Notes: generated by a model not told the origin, from the sequence alone. A stretch of DNA of 64,000 nt from Rhodopirellula sp. SM50 (GCF_002289565.1 NZ_NTFY01000002.1:1-64000); one strand, 5' to 3'; shown: positions 53,347-63,391, numbered from the stretch's first letter. Numbers and translations are program-made.

Positions 53347-55415
53347 TTCCGGGTTGTTGAGGGAGTTGATGCGGTAGAGCGTGGTGAGACGACACACAGG
53401 ATCGCGCCGCACTGCTGGGCGTCCGGATCGGTCACCCGGAGTGCCATTGATGTCTGCAGCGCGCCGATGTCGACGCGTTTCGTCTGTCCGGTTTGCGAAT
53501 CGACCGGAAAAACAACCAGCGGATCGGAGTCGGCCGGCTCACGGAGGACCGCTTCGTAGTTTTCGCCGTCCAGGGACACCCAACCGATCCAACGCGGTGC
53601 CGGCGGACGAGGGCTGCGGAATGCTTTGAATTCGGCGAGCATCCGTTCGACGCGATTGTTCCAGTCGTCCACACCTTCGAGCAGCCGTCTTGCTTGAGTC
53701 ACTTTCACCAGGCGATCCACGTCTTCGGGGTCAGACACCAACCAGTTGGTGTCCCAGTCGAAATCAGATGCTTGCAAGGAATCAAGCCAATCACCAAAAG
53801 CCAGCTTGATTGGGATGCTTCCCTGGACGGCAATCTCCAACACGCGTCGCATCCAAATCAGTCGATAGATCGGATCAAATTCCGGCTCGCTCTGAAACGT
53901 TCGCAACTCGCTGATCAAACGATACGCGACGGGAGTGAAGTCGGTCACCGAGACATCGGTGACGCTGGGCGCCATCTTGGCGGCGAATTGGCTGTGGCCC
54001 GACAATGCAACCTTGGGCAGCACTTCCTCACGAAACCGCAAGCCGAAGTTTTGGGTTTCACGCTCCAGCGCGGGATTCAACAAGACCGAAACCAGGTGCG
54101 CCCGCGGCGACTTTCGATCCGGCGCCTGTTCCGAATAGAACACACGGCCGCCGGGATCGGGATAGACATAGATGCGATTGACCAGCGGTGACCGAAACGC
54201 CTCACGCAGTTCTTTGATCGCCTCGTCACAGCCGGCAAGGGTTTGATACGTCGCCCGCCATCGGGTCGCCGGAACGGACAGCGGATGCTCAGGCTCCAGC
54301 GATTCGGCGTGCTCAAGAGTCGCCAACCAGGCTGTCGCCATCTCAGCATCGGCCGATTGCGGCTGTTGATAGGCGGGATGGCTCAGCACATCGATCCAGG
54401 CCAGCGTGGCATCGATGGCGTCGGCACTCGGGGCGTCTCGCTGCAACCGTTGGGCTAACGCGTCTCGGGGCCAATCGTCGACAAACTGCTCGATCGCTCG
54501 CGTGTAACGCTGCGTGTTTCCCACCGATCGCGTGATCGCCTGGACGAGCTTGTCGCGATCGGTCTGCTTCCTTTCCTGCTGGGCGGACGCGGCGAGCATT
54601 TTGGCTGCCTGTTTGGCTGCTTCGCTCAGTTCCGGATTGCCCAATTGATGGTCGGCGGCGAACCGCCCCAATTCTTGTTGCAACTCAAACCGTCGTGCCG
54701 CCCGCGCGTCGTCATCAAGCTCCTCGGATTCGACACGTAGGAACCGCTCGACCTTGTCTTGCAGAGTCTCAAAGGCATGCGTTTGATCGTTCGCGCGGGC
54801 GGCTTCTCGTTGCAACCGTTGCTCTTCCACTTTGGCAAGCATTTCGCTGGCGAATTGCAACTCCTCATCGCTGCGCGCCAACGTGTTCAATCGTTTGACG
54901 TCTTCGGCATCGATGTCGGTCGCGGAAGAAGATCGCATCTGACCGGCCAAACGTTTGAATTCAGCCTTACGTTCGGCTTCGCGGGCGATCGCCTGGTCGA
55001 CCATTTCACGGCCGCGGACGAACGCGGGTTCGGATCGCGTGTCCTCGTCAAGCTGATCGAGAAAGTCGGATGCTTCGTCCCAGGATTCCGCCGCAACCAA
55101 TCTATCAAACTCGGCCTCGTGATCGACCAGCGTTCGCATGTGGTCCAGAGTGGTCAAGCCGAATGCGCCGACGACGGTCGCAAACAGGCACACCACACAG
55201 GCGACGGCGAACATCAGCCGACGCCGTTCCAGCATCCGTTCGGCCTGAACGTATTCTTCGGCGCGGTACCGCAACAGTGGCGAGAACGTCTCGCCTGACT
55301 GTTCGGCCGCCGCTTCCGCCGCCGCCAAAGCTTCGGAAACCTCTTCGCGCGACGCACCGGTTTCCAGTGCGCGTTGCAGGCGATGAAGGACGGGGTCGAC
55401 GTTTCGCTGAATCAA
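53343..55415 (-). CDS. 690-residue membrane protein of motor-like operon
   Basis: A membrane protein with one segment near residues 65-85 (LMFAVACVVCLFATVVGAFG), a long helical region (about 95-290, rich in E, R, A and Q), then a folded C-terminal domain (LVNRIYVYPDPGGRVFYSE, ELRTFQSEPEFDPIYRLIW). I do not recognise the family. The best start I find is TTG at 55415 with no clear ribosome-binding site; no ATG or GTG in frame lies nearer. Its stop overlaps the MotA-like start, so the two are coupled. A load- or signal-transmitting subunit of the complex is inferred from position. Confidence 0.7.
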   Translation of the reverse strand: MIQRNVDPVLHRLQRALETGASREEVSEALAAAEAAAEQSGETFSPLLRYRAEEYVQAERMLERRRLMFAVACVVCLFATVVGAFGLTTLDHMRTLVDHEAEFDRLVAAESWDEASDFLDQLDEDTRSEPAFVRGREMVDQAIAREAERKAEFKRLAGQMRSSSATDIDAEDVKRLNTLARSDEELQFASEMLAKVEEQRLQREAARANDQTHAFETLQDKVERFLRVESEELDDDARAARRFELQQELGRFAADHQLGNPELSEAAKQAAKMLAASAQQERKQTDRDKLVQAITRSVGNTQRYTRAIEQFVDDWPRDALAQRLQRDAPSADAIDATLAWIDVLSHPAYQQPQSADAEMATAWLATLEHAESLEPEHPLSVPATRWRATYQTLAGCDEAIKELREAFRSPLVNRIYVYPDPGGRVFYSEQAPDRKSPRAHLVSVLLNPALERETQNFGLRFREEVLPKVALSGHSQFAAKMAPSVTDVSVTDFTPVAYRLISELRTFQSEPEFDPIYRLIWMRRVLEIAVQGSIPIKLAFGDWLDSLQASDFDWDTNWLVSDPEDVDRLVKVTQARRLLEGVDDWNNRVERMLAEFKAFRSPRPPAPRWIGWVSLDGENYEAVLREPADSDPLVVFPVDSQTGQTKRVDIGALQTSMALRVTDPDAQQCGAILCVVSPRSTASTPSTTRK

Positions 55416-55473
55416 AAGGGCACCGCTGGCTTGGAAGACAAGACCAACCGCAGCGCGATCACGCTGCGTTGGC

Positions 55474-56010
55474 TCACTGAATCTCGATGAGGTCCCGCTC
55501 CAAGCTTAATTCGCTGTTGGTCCGCCCGGTACTCCCTTCCAGCCGTTCGAGTAAAGCTTCCAGCTCTTTTCGCATTTGCCGGACCTCCGCATTGGTCACG
55601 CTCGAGCCGGTCGAGGCGACTTGACCTTCGTCCTCCACAACAGACTCGGGTGATCCCGCCGTCGATCCGCCGGCCGGATCTCCCCGCAGGCCGGCCAGTT
55701 CGGTTTCCAAGTCAAAATCTTTGCCCGGCGGCGGCATCAATCGTGCGGCGTCCAACGCCTGCTCGAGCGCCGCTTGCGATTGCCCCCAACGACGATTGGA
55801 CTGGGCTTGCTCGAGCAATTCCTTGGCCGCATCGACCCGGTCTCGCCAATTCATCTCGCCCGACTCGTCGCGGAACGCCAATTCCTCCTCTCGATCGGCG
55901 ACCGCCTGGGCCTGACGCTTTTGAGCCGATGCAGGAGACGAAGCCGGTGGCGGGAAACAGCCACAGCAAACCAACAGACAGCAAATCACAACGTACGTTT
56001 TCTTCATCAC
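55474..56010 (-). CDS. Small lipoprotein of motor-like operon
   Basis: A 178-residue protein. A short signal (VICCLLVCCGC) has a lipobox-like cysteine near residue 16-18, so lipid anchoring is likely. The mature part is helical and acidic, with NWRDRVDAAKELLEQAQSNR and a long coiled-coil-like C-terminal stretch (VRQMRKELEALLERLEGS). The start could be GTG at 56010 or ATG three bases inside. It lies 7 bp after the redoxin gene and 58 bp before the 690-residue protein gene. Confidence 0.72.
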   Translation of the reverse strand: MMKKTYVVICCLLVCCGCFPPPASSPASAQKRQAQAVADREEELAFRDESGEMNWRDRVDAAKELLEQAQSNRRWGQSQAALEQALDAARLMPPPGKDFDLETELAGLRGDPAGGSTAGSPESVVEDEGQVASTGSSVTNAEVRQMRKELEALLERLEGSTGRTNSELSLERDLIEIQ

Positions 56011-56017
56011 CGTTCAC

Positions 56018-57193
56018 CTATTCCAGATACGTTTCTTTCATTTCGGCCAGCAACGCGTCAAGCAATTCCGCTTCGCCGATCATCCCATTGTGGCGAAAGA
56101 CGATCTTACCGCCCGGCGCGACCAACACGGTGTGTGGCTCGGGCCCCTCCCACTGTGGATCCAATGCCGCGATCAACGCATCAACATCCGGGTCGGTGAA
56201 CAGATAATTGTTTGACGTTCGGCCTTCGGATTCCAGCGAGGGTTTCAAACGCGCCGGCAGTGCAGCTCGGTTTGCCGACAGAAAGGCGAGTACACGGTCG
56301 CGGTTTTTAGGCAGATCGGTGCTGATGGTGATCAATTCAAATTTTCGCAATCCCATCCGCCGCGAGACACGCGTCAGCCCTGGAAACTCTTCGACACACG
56401 GCGCACACGTCGTGGACCAGACATTGAACAATCGATACTTGTCAGTGTTGTTTTCGACCAACTTGGCCAACCCCGCCGCGTCGATCTCGTCCAGCGTCAC
56501 GTCCGCCGCTTGCCACCGCGTCTCGTCCTCTTCCACGTTGACGATCTTTTCACGCCACTTGGTCGAACAACCGAACGGTTTGGTCACCGGGACAGGCACG
56601 GGTTTGTCATTCAAGAGCGCGAGAACGGCGTCACGTGTTTCGCGCGACTTGACCGTCGCAGGGTCTGGATAGCGGGAGTTGTCCAGCCGCCCCTTGTATC
56701 GCAACTTTCGATCGGAATCAAAAACGAAAACATGGGGCGTTGCCAAACAGCCATAGCTCTTCGCCGTCGCTTGTGTGGCCCCGTCGTACAGATACGGAAA
56801 CGTGAATCCGTGTTCTTTCGCATAGGGCGTCATGTCTTCGAAACTGTCGTCGTACTTGGAATAGCCCAATTCGTCGGGCCGCAGCCCGTCGCCGGAGTTG
56901 GGATTGATCGCAACAACCCTCACGCCCCGGCCGTCGACCTCGCGAACCAATTCCATGAAACGCGGATCGTGAGCGTGGCAAACGGGGCAATGGTTGGACG
57001 TGAAGTAAACGATCAACACCTTTCCGTCACGAAAATCGTTCAAGGTCCAATCACGCCCATCGATCCCCGGCAATTTGAAGTCCGGTGCCGCATCGCCGAT
57101 TTCCAGGGTTTGCAGACCGGGAGGGAAATCGGCCCCGCCGGACAATGAGGGAACACAGCACAGGGCCAACAACACGAGTAAAACTTTGGGCAT
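56018..57193 (-). CDS. Two-domain secreted redoxin
   Basis: A 391-residue protein from the ATG before PKVLLVLLALCCV, a signal peptide. Domain one (about 30-190) is a redoxin with VYFTSNHCPVCHAHDP, a CxxC active site. Domain two (about 235-391) has FNVWSTTCAPCVEEFPG, a thioredoxin/TlpA-type CxxC. TlpA/ResA-like proteins reduce or isomerise extracytoplasmic thiols. It is the first gene of the operon that leads into the lipoprotein and the motor-like genes (7-bp gap to the lipoprotein). An in-frame upstream extension lacks a signal and is rejected. Confidence 0.85.
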   Translation of the reverse strand: MPKVLLVLLALCCVPSLSGGADFPPGLQTLEIGDAAPDFKLPGIDGRDWTLNDFRDGKVLIVYFTSNHCPVCHAHDPRFMELVREVDGRGVRVVAINPNSGDGLRPDELGYSKYDDSFEDMTPYAKEHGFTFPYLYDGATQATAKSYGCLATPHVFVFDSDRKLRYKGRLDNSRYPDPATVKSRETRDAVLALLNDKPVPVPVTKPFGCSTKWREKIVNVEEDETRWQAADVTLDEIDAAGLAKLVENNTDKYRLFNVWSTTCAPCVEEFPGLTRVSRRMGLRKFELITISTDLPKNRDRVLAFLSANRAALPARLKPSLESEGRTSNNYLFTDPDVDALIAALDPQWEGPEPHTVLVAPGGKIVFRHNGMIGEAELLDALLAEMKETYLE

Positions 57194-57587
57194 CACGATC
57201 ACTCTGGGGGGAAGTGGCGATAACGATTCGGTCTCCGGTGCACCTGATTGTAGCGAAACTCGCCGGGCATTTTGCGGTCCCTCGTTGATCACACCTAAAC
57301 AAAGAGCGGTGAATTGGTGAGATCGCGGGATTGACGATCAACGTGAGCTCTAAAAGATCAACGCCGAAACGCAGCCCCCCTCGGCTCCACTCGATTTCAG
57401 CACCTTTTTAGCGGAAACGCGTGTTCATCGTGGCCACTGCGGAAGTCAGTCGACTGATGTTTCGCGTTTTGGCACGACGTGTGCGATGCAGTGAACTCCG
57501 CCAACGCAATGTCGCATCTCGATGATGTTCATTGAGACGACTTGTGTGTACCAAGCCGGGGCGCAAAACCAGAGAGGAGAACCGGTC
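57194..57587. other. Divergent intergenic region
   Basis: About 394 bases between the redoxin gene (minus) and the DUF5658 gene (plus), holding the promoters of both. GAGAGGAG before 57588 is the plus-strand ribosome-binding site. I see no strong palindrome and no credible gene. Confidence 0.5.
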
Positions 57588-57953
57588 GTGACATCATGCC
57601 AAACAATCAGTTGTCCTACTCGCGCCGAGCAATTCTTTACGACTCGTCGCGGGAAACGCGTTGGCCTGTTTGCACTTGTCTTGGCCATGCTGAACTGGTT
57701 CGATCTCGAGATGACGTTGATGGCCTATCACGCAGGCATCCTTCATGAAGCAAACCCCATCGCCGACTGGGTCTTGAACTTTCATGGTCCCATCGGACTG
57801 CGCGTCTTTAAAGTCGCTTTGGTCGCAAGTTCGGTTTCGGCTTTTTTAATCGGACGGCAACTTGCGCTGACCGAAGCCGGTTGTATCGGTGCGAGCGTGA
57901 TCTACCTGGGCGTCGCAATCGCATGGCTAAACTATCCGCTGTTTTATCTTTGA
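57588..57953 (+). CDS. DUF5658 membrane protein
   Basis: A 121-residue protein from the GTG preceded by GAGAGGAG; an ATG 66 bases upstream is a possible but less supported start. After a basic region (TTRRGKRVGLFALVLAML) the core resembles DUF5658: LNWFDLEMTLMAYHAG, EANPIADWVLNFHGPIG and FKVALVASSVSAFLIG, with three membrane segments. Function unknown. It converges with astB, with a 12-base gap. Confidence 0.75.
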   Translation: MTSCQTISCPTRAEQFFTTRRGKRVGLFALVLAMLNWFDLEMTLMAYHAGILHEANPIADWVLNFHGPIGLRVFKVALVASSVSAFLIGRQLALTEAGCIGASVIYLGVAIAWLNYPLFYL

Positions 57954-57965
57954 ACCGAACGACGA

Positions 57966-59315
57966 TTACACTTGGAAGTCGTAGATCGTTCCCAAACGCA
58001 GCAGATCGGTCAGTTCATCTAACGCTTGATAAGACTCCTTCATCAAATCAGGATCGGCCAAGTCGGCCGCGGTGAGAGATTCTCGGTAGTGCCGATCGAT
58101 CCAGTTTTCCAACTGCGCCACAAGTTCGTCGGTCAATAAAACGCCCGATGCGACCGATGCCAGTTCATCAGGCGTCAAAACGACCCGCAGCCGCAAGCAC
58201 GCCGGGCCTCCGCCGTTGTCCATGCTCTCTCTCAGATCGACGAACTCGACTCGGTCAAAGGTTTTGTCCTCGACCAACTCGCCCAGCAAGGCGTTCACGC
58301 CGGCATGTTGTCGACAATCCTCCGGGGCGACTAAAACGGTCTCGCCAGTTTCCGTCGTGACGATCTGGCTGTTAAACAGGTACGTTGCAACGGCATCGTC
58401 CAGGCTGACGCGTTGCTCGGGAACCTGGACGACTCGGATCGCGTCGTTGGTCGCCCGCCGCAAGTCTTCGATGACTCGCGCCGGTTGCTCAAACGCTTGG
58501 TCGTGGCAAAACAGCAGTTGACGATGTCCCACCGCGATGACATCGTTGTGGAACACCCCCGCGTCGATGGCGTGTGGGTTTTGTTTTGCAAAGACAACTC
58601 GGTCTGGATCGAGACGATGAAGTCGGGCGATCGCCTCACCGGCCGCTTTCGATTGGCGGGCCACAAACCGTTTCGGTCCCGCCCCGTCATCGCCGCGGGA
58701 ATCGGCTCCGTACACAAACAGCTGCACGCCGGGTACGTCGAACGAGTTACAGAATCGCGTGTGATTGGCGGCGCCTTCGTCGCCCATGTCTGTCGAACTG
58801 GGGACCGCATCGTGGTGCACGAAGAATCGCGGATCGGGAAAGATGCGTTTGAGAAGCATCGCCGTCACGTCGGTTTCGCTCGCACGGTGCAGACTGGTGA
58901 CCAAATTGGCCGGGGTGAAGTGGACGCGGCGGTCGTCGGCATCGGCCGACGGACAAACCGTTGCCGCGTTGGCCGTCCACATACCGGAACTGGACATCGC
59001 GGTCGCAAGTAAATGGGGGGATTGCTGCTGTGCCGTTGCCAACACCGTTACGTCGTCACCGGAAAATCCCAACCGTCGCAACAGGCCCAGATTCGGCCGC
59101 GGTTGCGGAGGCAGAACCGCCTGCGGAACCCCCAGCGAACGCAACCGCACCATCTTGGCGAGCCCCTGGCGGGCGGCTGCGCGAGGATGGCTTGGTTCAC
59201 GGCGGTGCGACCACGAAGCAAGGTTCCCCGGAGCGAGGCCGGCATAGTTGTGTGTCGGTCCGATCAGACCATCGAAGTTGACTTCGGCGGCGGTGGGGGC
59301 AGTCGTGATGGTCAA
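57966..59315 (-). CDS. astB: N-succinylarginine dihydrolase
   Basis: A 449-residue protein, matching the 447 residues of E. coli AstB. It hydrolyses N2-succinylarginine to N2-succinylornithine, CO2 and two NH3, the second step of the arginine succinyltransferase (AST) pathway. EVNFDGLIGPTHNYAG is the N-terminal family motif. The catalytic residues are E in GDEGAANHTR, H in FHNDVIAVG and C in NGGGPACLRLRV. The proposed start is TTG, one base after the astD stop; longer upstream frames run into astD. astC and astE are not in the window. Confidence 0.93.
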   Translation of the reverse strand: MTITTAPTAAEVNFDGLIGPTHNYAGLAPGNLASWSHRREPSHPRAAARQGLAKMVRLRSLGVPQAVLPPQPRPNLGLLRRLGFSGDDVTVLATAQQQSPHLLATAMSSSGMWTANAATVCPSADADDRRVHFTPANLVTSLHRASETDVTAMLLKRIFPDPRFFVHHDAVPSSTDMGDEGAANHTRFCNSFDVPGVQLFVYGADSRGDDGAGPKRFVARQSKAAGEAIARLHRLDPDRVVFAKQNPHAIDAGVFHNDVIAVGHRQLLFCHDQAFEQPARVIEDLRRATNDAIRVVQVPEQRVSLDDAVATYLFNSQIVTTETGETVLVAPEDCRQHAGVNALLGELVEDKTFDRVEFVDLRESMDNGGGPACLRLRVVLTPDELASVASGVLLTDELVAQLENWIDRHYRESLTAADLADPDLMKESYQALDELTDLLRLGTIYDFQV

Positions 59316-59316
59316 C

Positions 59317-60765
59317 TCATTGCCCCGCGATCTCAATTCCCGGCATGGTCGTCGCGGGCATCGACAACGATTCCGATTCCAGCATCGCCGCTGCGTCGCT
59401 GCAGTAATCGGCCGCGAAGTAACCACTCGGGCGATGATTACCCGACGCACCCAAACCGCCAAACGGCAGGCGACCGCTGGCACCGATCGTCGCTTGGTTC
59501 CAATTGACAACCCCTGCACGAATGAATTTTCGAAACCGATCGAACAACTCGCGATCATCGGAAAGCAGCGAGGCAGATAATCCATACGCCGTGCGATTCG
59601 CTTCTTTAATCGCCGCATCAAAATCAGCGACACGGACGACCTGAAGCAGCGGCCCAAAAACCTCTTCATCGATCCGTTCGGGCATGGCCGTCACGTCAAT
59701 CAATCCGGGGCGAATCAGCGCCGGATTGCGGGGATCACGTTCCGCCGCGACAAGCTCCACTGCGCCACCGCGCAGCCATTCGTCCTGGGCACTGAGCACC
59801 CGGTCGGCGGCAAGGCTCGAGATCAACGGCCCCATGAACGGTTCCGGATCATCGTCAGGCAATCCCACACGCAAGGTCCGGCAATGCGCGGTGAGCCGCT
59901 CCAATATCGGTTCCGTGTCGGCGTCGTCCACCAACACCAACCGCCGCGCGCATGTGCAGCGTTGGCCGGCGGTGACAAACGCCGAAACGGCAGTCAGATA
60001 CGCCGCGGCGTCGAGATCTTTGGCTCGATGAACCACCATCGGATTGTTGCCGCCCATCTCCAACGCCAACAATACCTGGGGGCGGCCGGCCAATAACCGA
60101 TGGATCGCGCAGCCGGCGGAGTAGCTGCCGGTGAACAGGACACCGTCGACTGCTTGCGACACCAGCGTGGCGCCGACCTTGCCGTCTCCCTGAACGGTCT
60201 GCAGCACGCCCGGCGGCAACCCGGCCGCTTGCCAAAGCTGGACCAGCAATTCTCCCGTGCCCGGCGTCATTTCGCTGGGCTTGAACACGACCGTGTTCCC
60301 CGCGATCAACGCCGGAACGATGTGACCGTTGGGTAAGTGCGCAGGAAAATTAAACGGGCCGAGCACGGCCATGACACCGACGCCACGATAGCCCACACGT
60401 CCGATGCCCTGCGGCAGATCGATCTGTTGCGTCCCACTCCGCTCCCGATAGGCGTCGATGGCCAACTTGACTTTTGCCGGAATCAGCTTCGCCTCACCGA
60501 CGGCTTCCCAATGGGGTTTACCGGTTTCGCGACTGATCTGTTGCGTGATCTGGCCCTGGCGCTGGATCGCCGCGTCGGCAAATCGTTCCGCCACAGCGAT
60601 CCGTTCCTCCACCGGGCTGGTCTGCCACGACGTCAGCGCTGCCCGTGCGTTGGAGACGGCATCGGCCACCTGCGTCTCAGTCGACGCGGTTGCTTCCCAA
60701 ACCACTTCATCGGTTCCCGGAAAGCAGGCCACCAGGGGCGGCGTTGACTCCGATGACGCTGTCAT
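59317..60765 (-). CDS. astD: Succinylglutamate-semialdehyde dehydrogenase
   Basis: A 482-residue aldehyde dehydrogenase. Motifs are VLGPFNFPAHLPNGHIVPA, FKPSEMTPG, LEMGGNNPM with the general-base Glu, and AGQRCTCARR with the catalytic Cys near residue 268. It oxidises N-succinylglutamate semialdehyde to succinylglutamate, the fourth AST step. It follows astA by a 4-base overlap and precedes astB by 1 base, so the three are one operon in the order A-D-B. The aminotransferase AstC and the last enzyme AstE would be needed elsewhere. Confidence 0.92.
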   Translation of the reverse strand: MTASSESTPPLVACFPGTDEVVWEATASTETQVADAVSNARAALTSWQTSPVEERIAVAERFADAAIQRQGQITQQISRETGKPHWEAVGEAKLIPAKVKLAIDAYRERSGTQQIDLPQGIGRVGYRGVGVMAVLGPFNFPAHLPNGHIVPALIAGNTVVFKPSEMTPGTGELLVQLWQAAGLPPGVLQTVQGDGKVGATLVSQAVDGVLFTGSYSAGCAIHRLLAGRPQVLLALEMGGNNPMVVHRAKDLDAAAYLTAVSAFVTAGQRCTCARRLVLVDDADTEPILERLTAHCRTLRVGLPDDDPEPFMGPLISSLAADRVLSAQDEWLRGGAVELVAAERDPRNPALIRPGLIDVTAMPERIDEEVFGPLLQVVRVADFDAAIKEANRTAYGLSASLLSDDRELFDRFRKFIRAGVVNWNQATIGASGRLPFGGLGASGNHRPSGYFAADYCSDAAAMLESESLSMPATTMPGIEIAGQ

Positions 60766-61811
60766 GATGGTTTCCTTTCGTTAGACGGCTCGCCGCTCCA
60801 GAAAGCTTTGGCCGTTCCCTTCAACGGCGAGACGATCAGCGGATCACCCACCGAAACGCCCAGGCTTTCGGCATCGTGTGGTTGCATTTGTAGTCCATCG
60901 GTTGACCGCCGCGTCGCACAACCGATGCACCGAAAGGGACCGTCGGCTGTCGCCACCAGGGTGTCCATGACGGCATCCTGGTTCTCGTTGAACAGGCCCA
61001 ACAGCCCAACCTGACTCGATTCAACAATCGTCCGAATCGCCTTGCGATCGCATCGAATGCACGGCCCGCCGTCAAAAATGTCGACCATTTGAGCCTCGTG
61101 GAAGCCTTCGGATTCGAGCAACCGCAGGGCGGGCTCGGTGTCGGTGTGCACTTTTCCGATCACCTCACGTGCCTGCTCGGGAAGCAGCGGCACATAGATC
61201 GGATGCGTCGGCATCAGCTCCGCGATGAACCGTTTGTCTCGAAAGGACAACGTGTCGGCGATCGGAAAATCGACCTGAAAAAAAGGCCGGCCGACGGCGT
61301 CCCAAAACGGGGAGCGCCCGTCCTTATCGATCACGCCCCTCATTTCCGCGATCACCTGCCGATCGTATCGCTCGGGGTCTCGGGCGATCAGCATGAACCG
61401 CGACAGCGACAACACTCGGCCTTTCCCGCCACCGCGAAATTGGGGATGCAAAAACAACGTCCCCAGCTCGGTCGGCCCGTCAAAGATCTTGGCCAAGTGC
61501 AAGGTGTCGACTTCGGTGCGAACGTTCAACGCCTCCGATCGATGGATGCTGCGTTCCAATCGAAACGCATAAAACGGTTCCCCTTTGGCGGAATCACCGA
61601 CGTGGGTGAACAATCCCGCGGTCCCGATCACGCGATGCTCGGCACCTTCGACCCACACCAACAACGGCGATTGGCCACACTCGGATTCTTCAATCCGCTT
61701 GGCCAGTCGTTCGCGATCCGGTGTCAAGGTGGTCAACCCAAACGTCGACCGGCCGGCCAAATCGAACAGGGCATCCAGGTCTGCCGGCCGCACGAGCCGG
61801 ATGTAGTGCAT
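60762..61811 (-). CDS. astA: Arginine N-succinyltransferase
   Basis: A 349-residue protein, similar in length to the E. coli enzyme (344). It transfers succinyl-CoA to arginine, the first AST step. Family text includes IRLVRPADLDALFDLAGRS, PLLVWVEGAEHRVIGTAGLF, TLFLHPQFRGGGKGRVLS and DGGPCIRCDRKAIRT. It begins the astA-astD-astB operon. The operon suggests arginine use as nitrogen and carbon source. No regulator gene (argR or astR) is nearby. Confidence 0.94.
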   Translation of the reverse strand: MHYIRLVRPADLDALFDLAGRSTFGLTTLTPDRERLAKRIEESECGQSPLLVWVEGAEHRVIGTAGLFTHVGDSAKGEPFYAFRLERSIHRSEALNVRTEVDTLHLAKIFDGPTELGTLFLHPQFRGGGKGRVLSLSRFMLIARDPERYDRQVIAEMRGVIDKDGRSPFWDAVGRPFFQVDFPIADTLSFRDKRFIAELMPTHPIYVPLLPEQAREVIGKVHTDTEPALRLLESEGFHEAQMVDIFDGGPCIRCDRKAIRTIVESSQVGLLGLFNENQDAVMDTLVATADGPFRCIGCATRRSTDGLQMQPHDAESLGVSVGDPLIVSPLKGTAKAFWSGEPSNERKPS

Positions 61812-61930
61812 TGATGAGTTTCCTAAAAAGTAGGGATGTCATGCACAGTATGTCTTACGTCCTCGCTGCCATTGTATCCAGATCAACACGATCGGTCCAA
61901 ATCGAGCGTGTCGCAATCGATCGACGGCGG

Positions 61931-63391
61931 CTAAGCCAGCAACTCCTTCACCACGTGTCCATGCACGTCGGTCAGCCGATAATCACGCCCCTGGAATCGA
62001 TACGTTAACCGTTCGTGGTCGAAGCCCAATTGGTGCAGAATCGTGGCTTGCAGGTCGTGCACGTGCACGGGGTTTTCGGCAACACCAAAACCCAACTCGT
62101 CACTCTGACCATACTCGAATCCGCCCTTCACTCCCCCGCCGGCCATCCACATCGTGAACACATCGGGGTAGTGATCACGCCCCAGAATTTTGCTTTTCGC
62201 CGTTCGACCCTCGCGAAACGGCGTCCGACCGAATTCACCGCCCCAAACGATCAGGGTGTCCTGCAACAGGCCGCGTTGTTTGAGATCGCGGATCAACGCC
62301 GCGATCGGCTTGTCCATCGTCGCGCACTTATTGGTCAGGCCGTCGGTCAGTCCCGTGCCGGCCTGTGTGCCGTGGAAGTCCCAGCCCCAATCGAACAATT
62401 GCACAAACCGCACTCCCGATTCGACCAACCGCCGCGCGAGCAAACAATTGTTGGCCAGACTCGACGCGCCCGGCGTCGCACCGTATTCATCGAGTGTCTT
62501 TTGTGACTCGGCCGAAATGTCCATCACCTCCGGGACCGAGGTTTGCATCCGGAAGGCCAGTTCGTATTGCGAGATCCGCGTCAACGTTTCCGGGTGTCCC
62601 ATCTGTTCGGCTTGCATCTGATTCAAATCCGCCAACGCATCGAGCGTCGCACGCCGCGTCGCGCGGCTCATCCCCGGTGGGTCCGACGAATAGAGCACCG
62701 GGTCCCCCTTGGATCGACACTGCACCCCTTGATAAACCGAGGGCAAAAACCCGCTGCCGAACGAGTTCTTGCCGCCGTTGGGTTGGACGCCGCTGGAGAT
62801 CAACACGACAAACCCGGGCAGGTTTTCGTTTTCGCTTCCCAATCCGTACGTGATCCAAGATCCCATCGAGGGACGTCCGCTACGCGGCGAACCGGTGTAA
62901 ACCAACAACTCCGCCGGCGCGTGATTGAATTGATCGGTGTGCATCGAATGCACCACACACATCTCGTCGGCGACTTCGTGGAAATGCGGAATCGCATCGG
63001 ACATCCACATGCCCGATTGACCGACGCGCTGCCACGCGCGTGGCGATCCCATCAACTTCGGCGTCCCGGACGTAAACGCAAATTCACGACCGGCCAGAAA
63101 CTCGTCGGGGCAATCCTGGTCGCTGCGTTTGACCAGTTCGCTCTTGTAATCAAACAAGTCCAGGTTCGGCGGCGAACCGGTCATGTGCAGATAGATCACC
63201 CGTTTGGCCTTGGGCGCAAAATGGGGCGATCGACTGGCAAGTGGATCACTCGCCCGTCTGACCGCTGACTCGCCGGCGACACCGTCCCCCGCCAGCAACG
63301 ACGCCAAAGCCATCGAGCCGATCCCGGCAGTGGATTGCTGTAAGAAATGCCGGCGGGTGCGCGTTTGAAGGAATGAGACTCGGGGGTCCAT
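61931..63391 (-). CDS. DUF1501 domain protein with Tat-type signal
   Basis: A 486-residue protein. The N-terminus has a twin-arginine-like motif ([11 protein letters not shown]) followed by a hydrophobic stretch ([13 protein letters not shown]), so export in folded form is likely. The body is a DUF1501 (alkaline phosphatase/sulfatase-fold) domain with [30 protein letters not shown] and [20 protein letters not shown]. These proteins are abundant in planctomycetes and occur beside DUF1553 proteins, as here. The substrate is unknown; polysaccharide catabolism is a suggestion from the family. Confidence 0.92.
   Translation of the reverse strand: MDPRVSFLQTRTRRHFLQQSTAGIGSMALASLLAGDGVAGESAVRRASDPLASRSPHFAPKAKRVIYLHMTGSPPNLDLFDYKSELVKRSDQDCPDEFLAGREFAFTSGTPKLMGSPRAWQRVGQSGMWMSDAIPHFHEVADEMCVVHSMHTDQFNHAPAELLVYTGSPRSGRPSMGSWITYGLGSENENLPGFVVLISSGVQPNGGKNSFGSGFLPSVYQGVQCRSKGDPVLYSSDPPGMSRATRRATLDALADLNQMQAEQMGHPETLTRISQYELAFRMQTSVPEVMDISAESQKTLDEYGATPGASSLANNCLLARRLVESGVRFVQLFDWGWDFHGTQAGTGLTDGLTNKCATMDKPIAALIRDLKQRGLLQDTLIVWGGEFGRTPFREGRTAKSKILGRDHYPDVFTMWMAGGGVKGGFEYGQSDELGFGVAENPVHVHDLQATILHQLGFDHERLTYRFQGRDYRLTDVHGHVVKELLA

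Noticed and set aside
50564-55415. Zorya anti-phage system (ZorA/ZorB) for the MotA-like and ExbD-like genes
   Set aside because: No OmpA-like domain in the B-type proteins, no long ZorA tail in the channel protein and no zorC, zorD or zorE gene nearby.
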